In this document: positions 1-7,875 of the stretch, in pieces
Layout: the number at the start of each line of letters is the position of its first letter
Position numbering within the stretch: position 1 is the stretch's first letter
From: Desulfuromonas sp. DDH964
Lineage (GTDB): Bacteria > Desulfobacterota > Desulfuromonadia > Desulfuromonadales > DDH964
DNA length: 64,000 nucleotides
Assembly (NCBI RefSeq): GCF_001611275.1
Contig: NZ_CP015080.1
Coordinates: forward strand, 620,001-684,000
Reading direction: 5' to 3'
The notes under the pieces: model-generated
What the model was told of the DNA's origin: nothing
Seen by the model: the letters and a program-made list of their open reading frames with translations, nothing else
Database searches by the model: none
Translations under genes and position numbers: made by a program

Positions 1-110
1 TCGCTGTGCAGCAGCGCCCGCAAAATCGCGATCCGCTGCGGGGTGATCCGGCATTCCCGCTGGCGGAGTTTGGTGAGGATCTCATCGAGGCGGGTCTGCG
101 GACTCTTCAC
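1..110 (-). CDS. Fur/PerR-family transcriptional regulator, N-terminal fragment (runs off the left edge)
   Basis: Reading leftward from a GTG at 110, the 36 visible residues contain LRQRECRITPQRIAILRALL, which matches the first helix of the Fur superfamily DNA-binding winged helix (consensus R.T.QR..IL..L). Fur-family proteins are metal- or peroxide-responsive repressors. An in-frame TGA lies 15 bases upstream of the GTG, so translation must start at or after it; no strong ribosome binding site is visible. The metal-binding C-terminal half is outside the window, so Fur, Zur and PerR cannot be told apart. A Fur-box-like AT-rich stretch lies about 35 bases upstream. Confidence 0.75.
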   Translation of the reverse strand, partial: MKSPQTRLDEILTKLRQRECRITPQRIAILRALLHS

Positions 111-142
111 GGGGGCACCGGTTTCATTGGGAGCAAAGCATG

Positions 143-159
143 GAGAATGATTATTAACA
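143..159. promoter_or_regulatory. Candidate Fur/PerR box upstream of the Fur-family gene
   Basis: GAGAATGATTATTAACA resembles the repeated AATGAT/ATTATT hexamers of Fur and PerR operators and is the only AT-rich patch here. Its place just upstream of a Fur-family gene suggests autoregulation. This is a consensus match by eye only. Confidence 0.35.
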
Positions 160-235
160 GACAATCCCAGAGGCGACGTTCCTTGTCAAGCCTTCTTCCC
201 GGCGGGGGGCGCTGCTCCCTGATGAGGATGACGTG

Positions 236-730
236 TCAGGCGGCGATCAGCTTGAGCTGGGGGGCGGTCAGGCTGTAGCGCAGTTCCGCCAGTTGGGAGG
301 CATCTGCAGGGAGGTCGAGACGGCAGAGGCCGCCGTTTTCGAAATGGATGCGCACCCGGCTCCCCTGGCCGAGGAGGAGGGAGGCGATTTCGGCCAGCGA
401 CGGCAGGTGACCGACGACGATAATCGCCCCGGTGCCGTTTTCACCATTGCCGCGCAGCAGGCGCAGGCTCTCCCGGGGCGGGGTCAGCGGCAGCAGCAGG
501 TCGCTCTCGAGAATGTCGCTGTAGGGGAAGTTGACCGCCTCGGCGATCAGGGCCGCGCTCTGCCGGGAGCGTTTCTTTGAACTGCAGGCGAGGAGGTCGG
601 GAACGACGCCAAGGCGCTTGAGGGCGCGCCCGGCCATCTGCATCTGCACCACCCCTTCCCGGGAGAGCGGTTCCTCCGGATCGTCTTCACTGGCAAGCGC
701 CAGGCCATGCTGCATCAGGTAGAGTTCCAT
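236..730 (-). CDS. SixA-like phosphohistidine phosphatase (histidine phosphatase superfamily)
   Basis: A 164-aa protein beginning MELYLMQHGLALASEDDPEEPLS, with a second conserved histidine in VVGHLPSLAEI. Length, the N-terminal catalytic histidine (His8), the LSREG segment and the GHLPSL motif fit the SixA branch, which removes phosphate from histidines of phosphotransfer domains such as HPt or NPr. The usual RHG triad is QHG here, so the arginine that normally precedes the nucleophile is replaced. The ATG at 730 is preceded by AAGGATCGGCGC and is preferred over farther upstream starts, whose extra residues show no family similarity. The gene stands alone on the minus strand; the partner phosphoprotein is unknown. 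Confidence 0.8.
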   Translation of the reverse strand: MELYLMQHGLALASEDDPEEPLSREGVVQMQMAGRALKRLGVVPDLLACSSKKRSRQSAALIAEAVNFPYSDILESDLLLPLTPPRESLRLLRGNGENGTGAIIVVGHLPSLAEIASLLLGQGSRVRIHFENGGLCRLDLPADASQLAELRYSLTAPQLKLIAA

Positions 731-742
731 GCGCCGATCCTT

Positions 743-1263
743 TCGCCGTGTTGTTTGCCAAGAGTGTAGCCGATAACCGGCTGCCGTGCAGCGCCGGCAA
801 CAGGCGCCAGGATGAAACATCGCGGAAGGGACCGCCGTCGGCGTTTCCCGGCTGTGCAAATCCACAGTCTGGGTCTGCCTATCCGGTCCCGAAAAAATAC
901 GCATCGCCACGTAGCCGCGGAGGGAGCGCAGGGCTATAGTCATAACCAAGCAGCGACCCGTTTGGCAGGCGGGTACTGCGGACCTTCTTCAAACCCTTCT
1001 CACCACACCTCTCGATTTGGCGCGTCGCACGATACCCTCCTGGGCGGCGCGCCTTTTTTTTGTCTGCAGCAGACCCTGGCCGCCTCACCTGGCTCTTGAC
1101 AAGGGCCCGGCATTCACCTGCACTTCCGTCCTGATTTCCGCCTGGTCTTCCATGGCGGCTCCCCTTTTCTGCCTGCTCCTTGCTCCTAACCCTGTCTCCG
1201 GCCAGGTTGCGGGCAGCTGGAGGCGCAACCGGCGAACCGAGCTGGTCGAAGCGAATTAACATC
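743..1263. other. Intergenic stretch without a convincing gene
   Basis: About 520 bases between the SixA-like gene and the terminator at 1264. A minus-strand open frame covers 879-1265, but its arginine-, serine- and glycine-rich product has no recognisable motif and no ribosome binding site at its start. A 22-codon minus-strand frame starting near 1155 follows a GGGGAG site but is too short to defend. A GC-rich GGCGCGCC palindrome followed by a T run lies near 1050. No RNA gene is recognised. Confidence 0.5.
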
Positions 1264-1301
1264 AAAAGAGCGGGGGAGGTCGTGACCTCCCCCGCTCTTT
1301 T
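1264..1301. terminator. Bidirectional intrinsic terminator after the histidine kinase gene
   Basis: A perfect inverted repeat of about 17 bp (AAAAGAGCGGGGGAGG paired with CCTCCCCCGCTCTTTT) around a CGTG loop. It is flanked by A4 on one side and T4 on the other, so it can act in both directions. It lies 27 bases past the stop of the minus-strand kinase gene. Confidence 0.85.
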
Positions 1302-1327
1302 CGGCTGAAGCAGGTATTTCCTGCCGG

Positions 1328-3538
1328 TCAGGCCTCGTTGTGCAGGGGGAGGGCGACAACCACGGTGGTCCCGCGCTCCTTTTCGCTGGTGACGGCAATC
1401 TCGCCGCCGTGGCCGTCGACGATCTTGCGGACGATGGTCATCCCCAACCCGAGGCCGCCGATGGCGGTATTCGAGGTATCGGCGCGGTAGAACTTGTCAA
1501 AGATCCGCTCCACCTGGTCACTGGTCATGCCGATCCCCTGGTCGGTGACCGCAATCTGCAAGCGGTCGCCGGTCAGGGTGGTCCGCACCGTGATCGTCCC
1601 CCCGGCGGGAGAGTACTTGACCGCATTGCTGAGCAGGTTTTCCATGACCTGGTGGATCTTTTCCCGGTCGATGCTGAGAATGACCGGTTCCAGCAGCAGC
1701 TGAAGGCGGAAGGAATGGCCGGGCGAGCCTTGCCGGTACTGCGCGACGACCTCGCGCAACAGTTCGTTGAGGTCGGCGGGGACGCGGTCAAGGGCGATCA
1801 GGCGGCCCGATTCGATGCGCGAGAGGTCGAGCAGATCATCAATGATATGGGCGAGAACTTCCGCCTTCTCGCAGATTTTCCCCAGGTATTCCTGCTGCTC
1901 GGGCAACGGCAGCTGGCCGAGCAGCAGCAGCAGCTCGGCGTAGCCCATCACCGAGGCGAGGGGGGTGCGCAGCTCGTGGGCCGCGGTGGAGATGAATTCA
2001 CTCTTGATCTGATCAACCTCCCACTCGCGGCTGATGTCGCGCAGGATGGTGATGGCGCCGCCGGTGTCGCCGCTGGTGTTCAGGATCGGCGCCGAGCGGG
2101 CCTGAATCACCCGGGGGCCGGTCCTGCCGGCCAGGGTAAAGTCGCACTGCAGGATTTGGCAGCAGCTCAGCGGCATCTGCAACTGCCGGCAGAGCGCCGG
2201 GTCGAGAGGGAGCTCGGCGACCGGCGCCAGGTGAACCCGTGTCAGCTTGAGTCCGAGGAGTTCTTCCGCCGCCGGGTTGAGATGGGTCAGCCGCTGGCAG
2301 GCATCGGTCACCAGCAGGCCGTCGCTGACCGAACGCAGGATGGCGTCGATCCGGTCGCGGGAGGCGGCGGTGTCGCGCAGCGCCCGGCGCAGCTGGATCT
2401 CCGCCTGTTTGCGCTCGGTGACGTCCTGGACCAGGCCGAGGCCGCAGGTCGGCTGACCGGTCTCGTCGAAGAGCCAGGCGGTCGAGACCTCGCCCCAGAT
2501 CACGCGGCCGTCCTTGCGCAGAAAGCGTTTTTCGTAGCTGAAGGTGGAGCGCTCGCCCCTGGCCACTTCACTGAAATAGCGGCAGGTCTCTTCCAGGTCG
2601 TCGGGGTGGGTGATGTCGGTCGGTGTCATCCCCTTAAGCTCTTCCTCGCTGTAACCGATGAACTTCTCGAAGGCTTGGTTCGACTGCAGAAAGCGGCCGT
2701 CGGGGGCGAGGATGTTGATGCCGGCGTTGGCATGGGCGAAGAGGGACTGGAAGCGCTCCTCGCTGCGCCGCAGGGCGAGCTCGGCCTGGCGGCGATCGCT
2801 GATATCCTCGACCACCTCGATAAACCGGCGCGCCACGCCATCGCCGTCGAAGACCGGAAACGCCTTGATGCTCACCGTCAGCTGGGTGCCATCATCCCGC
2901 AGCCCCTGGGTTTCGGTGGTGACCGGTTTGCCGCTCGCCATCGCCCGGGTTCCCGGACAATGGGGGCAGACCTCCGGCCGTTTTTCGAACTCGACGAAAC
3001 AGTGGCGGCCGACGAAGTCGCCGACCGGTTTGGCAAAGAACCGCCCCTGGGCGGCATTGCTCATCAGGACACGGTAATCCTGGCCGATCAGGGTAATGCC
3101 GAGGTCGATGTTTTCCACCAGGGAGCGGTAGAGCTCTTCGCTCTCGCGCAGTGCGTCCTCCTGCTTGCGGCGCTGGCTGACATCCTGGAACAGAATCGAT
3201 ACCCCGCCGCGAAAGGGAAAGGCCCGGACCTGGAACCACTTTTCGAGGGGCGGATAGAACTCCTCGAAGGCGATTTCGGCCTCCTCCCGGGCGGCGCGCT
3301 GGAATTGCCGGGCGAAGGCAGTTTCCAGGGTTTCGGGAAAGGCGTCCCATAGGGAGTGGCCGAGGAGCTGGTCGCGCAGCCGGCCGAGGAAGCGCTCGGC
3401 CTGGGGATTGAGGTAGGTGAAGCGCCAGTCGGCATCGACGACGACGACACCGTCGCCGATGCTCTCGAGGATGGTCAGCGCGAGGTCGCCGGCTATTTCA
3501 GGGACGTCGGCGGAGGAAGGGTTGATCGGGTCGTTCAT
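1328..3538 (-). CDS. Multi-PAS sensor histidine kinase (soluble)
   Basis: A 736-aa kinase with four PAS domains in series (about residues 15-130, 135-255, 260-380, 390-500), a HisKA domain with AAHELRTPLAS (phosphoryl histidine near 521) and a HATPase_c domain with N box NLLSNAVKYSP, G1 DQGIGM and G2 GLGLGM. No transmembrane segment or signal peptide is seen, so it probably senses a cytoplasmic signal. PAS2 carries a cysteine cluster (HCFVEF...VCPHCPG) typical of a subset of PAS domains in these bacteria and possibly metal or redox responsive. The ATG at 3538 was chosen; a GTG nine bases upstream is an alternative, and neither has a strong ribosome binding site. It lies 58 bases downstream of ppc on the same strand, with a terminator after it. 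No response regulator is adjacent. Confidence 0.9.
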   Translation of the reverse strand: MNDPINPSSADVPEIAGDLALTILESIGDGVVVVDADWRFTYLNPQAERFLGRLRDQLLGHSLWDAFPETLETAFARQFQRAAREEAEIAFEEFYPPLEKWFQVRAFPFRGGVSILFQDVSQRRKQEDALRESEELYRSLVENIDLGITLIGQDYRVLMSNAAQGRFFAKPVGDFVGRHCFVEFEKRPEVCPHCPGTRAMASGKPVTTETQGLRDDGTQLTVSIKAFPVFDGDGVARRFIEVVEDISDRRQAELALRRSEERFQSLFAHANAGINILAPDGRFLQSNQAFEKFIGYSEEELKGMTPTDITHPDDLEETCRYFSEVARGERSTFSYEKRFLRKDGRVIWGEVSTAWLFDETGQPTCGLGLVQDVTERKQAEIQLRRALRDTAASRDRIDAILRSVSDGLLVTDACQRLTHLNPAAEELLGLKLTRVHLAPVAELPLDPALCRQLQMPLSCCQILQCDFTLAGRTGPRVIQARSAPILNTSGDTGGAITILRDISREWEVDQIKSEFISTAAHELRTPLASVMGYAELLLLLGQLPLPEQQEYLGKICEKAEVLAHIIDDLLDLSRIESGRLIALDRVPADLNELLREVVAQYRQGSPGHSFRLQLLLEPVILSIDREKIHQVMENLLSNAVKYSPAGGTITVRTTLTGDRLQIAVTDQGIGMTSDQVERIFDKFYRADTSNTAIGGLGLGMTIVRKIVDGHGGEIAVTSEKERGTTVVVALPLHNEA

Positions 3539-3596
3539 GGCGGCCACCGGGCAGCAGGGTGAAGTCCTGCCATTTTCGCAGAAACCGTTCCAATTG

Positions 3597-6365
3597 TCAG
3601 CCGGTATTGCGCAGGCCGGCGGCGATCCCGCTGATGGTGGCGGCGAGCACCTCGTCGAGCTCCGGCCCGCCGCCCCCCTCCTGCCGGCGGCGCAGCAGTT
3701 CGATCTGCAGCAGGCTTAAGGGATCGACATAGGGTTTGCGCAGCCACAGGGAGCGGGCGAGATCGGGCTGGCGCTGCAGCAGGTGGGTCTGGCCGGTGAC
3801 CTTGAGCAGCATCCGAACGGTACGGCGGAATTCTTCGTGGATCAGGTCGAACACCCGCTCGCGCAGCAAACGATCCTCGACCAGCTCGGCATAGCGCCGG
3901 GCGAGGGGGATGTCGACCCGCGCCAGGGCGAGCTCGACGTTGCGCAGCAGGTCGGCGAAAAAGGGGAGGTCGGCGGCCATCGCCCGGAGCCGGCCGAACT
4001 CATCATCGCCGCGCTCGGCATAGCACTCGAGGGCGTAGCCGACGCCGAACCAGCCGGGGATGCCGTGGCGGCTCTGGATCCAGCCGAAGCCCCAGGGGAT
4101 GGCGCGCAGGTCGCCGAGCCCCTCGCTCTTGCGGCGCTTGGCGGGGCGGGAACCGAGCCGCGCCAGCTCGAAATCGCGTACCGGGGTGGCCTGTTCAAAA
4201 TAGATGAGGATGTCGGGATTTTCGGCGATCTTCTCCCGGTAGACGGAAAAGGCGAGGTGGGAGAGCTCCTCCATCGCCCGTTCCCGGTCCGGGGCGAGGG
4301 GCCCGTGGCCGAGCAACGGCCGGGCCAGGGCTTCGAGGGCGGCGGCCACCATCAGTTCGAGGTTGCGGCCGGCCAGGACCGGGTCGGCGTATTTGAAGTT
4401 GATCACCTCCCCCTGCTCGGTGATCTTCAGCGCGCCGGTAAAGGCGCCCGGGGGCTGGGCGACGATCGCCCGGTTGGTCGGTCCGCCGCCGCGGCCGACG
4501 GTGCCGCCGCGGCCGTGGAAGAGCTGCAGGGTCACTCCGCATTCGGCGGCGACCTGGTGCAGGGCGCGGTGCGCCTTGTAGATCTCCCAGGTGCTGGTCA
4601 GCATGCCGCCGTCCTTGTTCGAATCCGAATAACCGAGCATCACCTCCTGGCGCCCCCCCCAGGAGTCGAGGTAGGGACGGTAGGCGGGGAGGGACCAGAG
4701 CTCCCGGCAGGTCTGCGGCGCCCGGCGCAGATCGTCGATGAACTCGAAGAGCGGTACCGGCATCAGGCCGGGATCGCTGCCGTCGGCGCTCGCCGCCACC
4801 TGCACGCCGCACAGCTCCAGCAGCCAGATCAGGGTGAGGACATCGCCGCTGCTGCGGGCGCCGCTGATGACATAGCTGCGCAGGGCCGCGGGCGGGTATT
4901 CCAGTTTCAGGGCGGCGAGGGTGCGCAGGGTTTCGAGGAGTTCACGAGTTTCGGCGCCAGGGATGGCCGGCAGGTCGTCGGCCGTTTGCCCCGCCGCCAG
5001 CTCGCGGGCGGCCCGGGCGTGGACCTCGGCGTGCTGGCGGATGTCGAGGGTCTGCAGGTGAAAGCCGCAGGTCTGCACCAGGCGCAGCAGCGGATCGAGA
5101 TAGGCCTGCGCCAGGCGCAGCCCACCATGGCCGGCGAGACTGGCGCGCAACTGCTTCAGGCCGGCTGCGAATTCCTCGGCCCGGCAGGCGCCGGGGGTCT
5201 CGGCGCCCTGGCGGGCGAGGCGCAGGCGGTGCCGGAGCAGGACCAGGTAACGGCGCCCGGTTTCGCACTCCGGGTAGCGGTCGACCTCGGCGGTCGCGCC
5301 GGGAACGGCGCGCAGCCCCTGCGCCAGGGCCTGTTCGAGGGCGGCGCCGGGGGCGACCCGGCCGGCCGAGGAAGTGAGCAGGCCGATCAGCTCGTCGAGG
5401 GTCGCCAGGTAGTGATCGAGGATCAGCTCCCGGCTCGCCTGCAATGCCTCGCGGGTCGCCGCCGGGGTGACGTAGGGATTGCCGTCGCGGTCGCCGCCGA
5501 TCCAGGAGCCGAAGCGGAGCAGGAGCGGCAGTTCGGCCGGGTCGGTCTCGCCGCCGTAGCTGGCGGTGAAGGCCGCGGCGACCTCCCGGTAGAGCCCCGG
5601 CAGGGGCGGGAGCAGGGCCTGGGGAAAGTGATCGAGGCCCATGCGAATTTCATCATGGATGGTCGGGCGCTGGCGGCGGACCTCGTCACTCTGCCAGAGG
5701 CTGGTGATGGCGGCGAGGATCGCTTCCTGATCGATCAGGCCGGCGCCGGTTTCGAGGGGGAGGTGATCGAAGCCCGCGAGCAGGGCGGCGATACGGCGCC
5801 GCTTTTTCAGGACGACGCGGCGGGCGACTTCGGTCGGGTGAGCGGTGAAGACCGGGACGAGCTCCACCTGCCGTAACAGGCCGCGGGCGGTGGCGGCGTC
5901 GATCCCCCCCTCCTTGAGCCGTCGCAGCGTGCCGCGCAGGGAGCCCGGCTTGTCGCTGCCGGCAATCCTGGCCGCGCGCAGGCGGCGCTTGCGGTGATTG
6001 GTTTCGGCAAGGTTGGTCAGCTCAAAAAAATTGCTGAAGGCCTTGACGATCTGGTGGCAGTCGCCAAGGCTGAGGCCGCGCAGCAGTTCGATGGCGCGCT
6101 CCTGCAGCTCGGCCTCCCCTTCCGGGTCGAGGGTCGTGATCCCCTGCTCTTCGATCCGGTCGCGGTGACGAATGGCGAGCTGCCGCAATTCCTCCTCGAC
6201 CTGGAACAGGCGTTGGCCGGCCTGCTCGCGCAGGACCACGCCGAGGAGCAGCCCGAGGTTGCGGACATCGCGCCGCAGCGGCAGGCCGGTCCCTTCCGGG
6301 TCTGCACCGATCAGTTCCGCGAGCCGGCTGGCCTGGTCCGCGGCCTGCCACAGGCATGCATCCAT
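3597..6365 (-). CDS. ppc: Phosphoenolpyruvate carboxylase
   Basis: A 922-aa enzyme that converts phosphoenolpyruvate and bicarbonate to oxaloacetate plus phosphate, refilling the TCA cycle. Visible signatures are FTAHPTEVARR (catalytic histidine near 176), GSWIGGDRDGNP, MLGYSDSNKDGG and the phosphate-binding loop FHGRGGTVGRGGGP. The C-terminus ends RNTG, the invariant tail of bacterial PEPC that reaches the active site. Length fits the bacterial-type enzyme (about 880-930 aa). It is followed 58 bases later by the histidine kinase and preceded 49 bases upstream by the DUF3617 gene, all on the minus strand, so cotranscription is possible. The first ATG (6365) is used; upstream of it is GGGAGGGAGAAGCG. 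Confidence 0.97.
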   Translation of the reverse strand: MDACLWQAADQASRLAELIGADPEGTGLPLRRDVRNLGLLLGVVLREQAGQRLFQVEEELRQLAIRHRDRIEEQGITTLDPEGEAELQERAIELLRGLSLGDCHQIVKAFSNFFELTNLAETNHRKRRLRAARIAGSDKPGSLRGTLRRLKEGGIDAATARGLLRQVELVPVFTAHPTEVARRVVLKKRRRIAALLAGFDHLPLETGAGLIDQEAILAAITSLWQSDEVRRQRPTIHDEIRMGLDHFPQALLPPLPGLYREVAAAFTASYGGETDPAELPLLLRFGSWIGGDRDGNPYVTPAATREALQASRELILDHYLATLDELIGLLTSSAGRVAPGAALEQALAQGLRAVPGATAEVDRYPECETGRRYLVLLRHRLRLARQGAETPGACRAEEFAAGLKQLRASLAGHGGLRLAQAYLDPLLRLVQTCGFHLQTLDIRQHAEVHARAARELAAGQTADDLPAIPGAETRELLETLRTLAALKLEYPPAALRSYVISGARSSGDVLTLIWLLELCGVQVAASADGSDPGLMPVPLFEFIDDLRRAPQTCRELWSLPAYRPYLDSWGGRQEVMLGYSDSNKDGGMLTSTWEIYKAHRALHQVAAECGVTLQLFHGRGGTVGRGGGPTNRAIVAQPPGAFTGALKITEQGEVINFKYADPVLAGRNLELMVAAALEALARPLLGHGPLAPDRERAMEELSHLAFSVYREKIAENPDILIYFEQATPVRDFELARLGSRPAKRRKSEGLGDLRAIPWGFGWIQSRHGIPGWFGVGYALECYAERGDDEFGRLRAMAADLPFFADLLRNVELALARVDIPLARRYAELVEDRLLRERVFDLIHEEFRRTVRMLLKVTGQTHLLQRQPDLARSLWLRKPYVDPLSLLQIELLRRRQEGGGGPELDEVLAATISGIAAGLRNTG

Positions 6366-6414
6366 CGCTTCTCTCCCTCCCGCCGCACTCCCGGCCGCCG
6401 GGGCCGGCTCCGTT

Positions 6415-6843
6415 CTACTTGCCGCAGGCGCCGAGGCGCTTGCCGGAAAGCTTCTGGTTCATCTCCATGGCGCCGTCCTGTTTGCTGTCGATCGTGGTAT
6501 GGATGGTCCCCTCCATGCTCTCCCGTTGATAGGTGATGCTCCCCTCGCTGCGGGTCACCCCCTGCTTGTCGCGGCACTCCATGACCCAGGAGACGGTGCT
6601 GCCGACCACCTTGTTCTCAAGCATCTTGCACTCCTGCTTCGGGTCCTGCTGCTGCGGGACCATCTTCTCGGGCGTCAGGCACATCTTGTACTTCATCGGC
6701 GGGATCGGGAAGGGCATCCCCGGCATCTCCGTCTTCATCGTCATCTCCCATTCTCCCGGTTGCATCTCCGTGGCCGCGAAGGCCGGCGTCGTCGCGAGGC
6801 ACAACAGCACCAGGATCATTCCACCCCAGATTCCGATTTTCAT
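6415..6843 (-). CDS. DUF3617-family secreted protein
   Basis: A 142-aa protein with a clear Sec signal peptide (MKIGIWGGMILVLLCLATTPAFA, cleavage after AFA). The mature part starts with MQPGEWEMTMKTEMPGMPFPIPP and has conserved cysteines in KMCLTPE, QECKML, VMECRD and LGACGK. The opening pattern of PGxWE followed by a 'Cxxxxx' segment is typical of DUF3617, a periplasmic family of unknown function. Start at 6843 is supported by GGGGAGGTCGACC just upstream. It heads a minus-strand group with ppc and the PAS kinase, although no functional link is evident. Confidence 0.75.
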   Translation of the reverse strand: MKIGIWGGMILVLLCLATTPAFAATEMQPGEWEMTMKTEMPGMPFPIPPMKYKMCLTPEKMVPQQQDPKQECKMLENKVVGSTVSWVMECRDKQGVTRSEGSITYQRESMEGTIHTTIDSKQDGAMEMNQKLSGKRLGACGK

Positions 6844-7120
6844 GGTCGACCTCCCCGTTCCTGTCCGATAAAGGGCGCCTGGACCGGTTCCCATACCGAC
6901 TCCCGGGCGTCCCTGTCAGCCGGATGAACGCTATTGCCATCCGGGCCTCGCAAATATAGCAGAAAGCCGGACCCCGGCAATAAAAGTGGTTCCTGCAAGC
7001 GCCGGCATTTGCGTTAAACTGTTGGCCGAGCCGCTGCGCAGTATCGAGGGACCTTCGGTACCGCGGCCAGGGGCGGGACCTTGCAGGACGAGGCCGCCAA
7101 TTCGCCCCCGCGCCGGCAAA

Positions 7121-7153
7121 CTCACATGATCCTAACAATCCTGTTGTAACCAC
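7121..7153 (+). promoter_or_regulatory. Candidate Pho box upstream of phoB
   Basis: Direct repeats spaced by 11 bp (CTCACATGATC, CTAACAATCCT, then a weaker GTTGTAACCAC) lie 27-59 bases upstream of the phoB start. The same CTAAC spacing appears twice before pstS. PhoB dimers bind 11-bp direct repeats, so autoregulation is inferred. Confidence 0.5.
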
Positions 7154-7179
7154 TGGGAAAACCGAAGGGACAGGACGCC

Positions 7180-7875
7180 ATGGCCAAGGAACAGATTCTG
7201 GTGATCGAAGACGAGGAGGATATCCTCGCCCTGGTCCACTACAACCTCGCCCGCGAGGGATTTCGGGTTGCCACCGCCACCAGCGGCGAGGAGGGGCTCA
7301 AGGCCGCCCGGGAACAACTGCCGGAACTGATCCTGCTCGACCTGATGCTCCCCGGGATCGACGGTCTCGAAGTCTGTCGCGCGCTGAAGGGGACGGCGGC
7401 GACCGCGGCGGTGCCGGTGGTGATGATGAGCGCCAAGGGGGAAGAGGCGGATGTCGTCGCCGGCCTCGAACTGGGCGCTGACGATTACATCACCAAACCG
7501 TTTTCGCCACGGATTCTGCTTGCCCGGGTGCGGGCGGTGCTGCGCCGGCGCGCGGCCGAGGCGGTCGCCCGGGAGGCCGGCGAGGCGATCGTTTTTCCCG
7601 ACCTGACCATCCACCCCGGACGCAACGAGGTCCTGGTCCAGGGGACGCCAGTCGAGTTGACTTTTACCGAATTCCGGGTTCTGCACACCCTCGCCAGCCG
7701 ACCGGGGTGGGTCTTCACCCGCTACCAGATCGTCAACGCGGTGCGTGGCGAAGACTATGCGGTGACCGACCGTGCGGTCGACGTGCAGGTCGTCGGCCTG
7801 CGCAAGAAACTCGGCCCCTGCGGCAAATATATCGAGACCGTGCGCGGTGTCGGCTACCGTTTCCGGGATGAATAG
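7180..7875 (+). CDS. phoB: Phosphate regulon response regulator PhoB
   Basis: A 231-aa OmpR/PhoB-class regulator. The receiver domain has the acidic pair in VIEDEEDI, phosphoacceptor Asp54 in LLDLMLPGIDG, and the conserved lysine in ITKPFSP. The C-terminal winged helix (about 135-231) includes LTFTEFRVLHTL and DVQVVGLRKKL...VRGVGYRF. When phosphorylated by PhoR it activates the Pho regulon. Identity is secured by context: it overlaps phoR by 8 bases and leads the pst-phoU genes. An AGGAC element precedes the ATG. Confidence 0.95.
   Translation: MAKEQILVIEDEEDILALVHYNLAREGFRVATATSGEEGLKAAREQLPELILLDLMLPGIDGLEVCRALKGTAATAAVPVVMMSAKGEEADVVAGLELGADDYITKPFSPRILLARVRAVLRRRAAEAVAREAGEAIVFPDLTIHPGRNEVLVQGTPVELTFTEFRVLHTLASRPGWVFTRYQIVNAVRGEDYAVTDRAVDVQVVGLRKKLGPCGKYIETVRGVGYRFRDE

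Noticed and set aside
879..1265. Minus-strand 128-codon frame
   Set aside because: It has low-complexity basic composition, no ribosome binding site, and no family resemblance.
1340..3352. Long plus-strand open frame of about 670 codons
   Set aside because: It is antisense to the histidine kinase gene and its composition (Ala, Asp, Gly rich, no motif) is that of a GC-rich shadow frame.
3783..5876. Long plus-strand open frame of about 700 codons
   Set aside because: It is the complement of ppc, whose catalytic motifs are unmistakable on the other strand.
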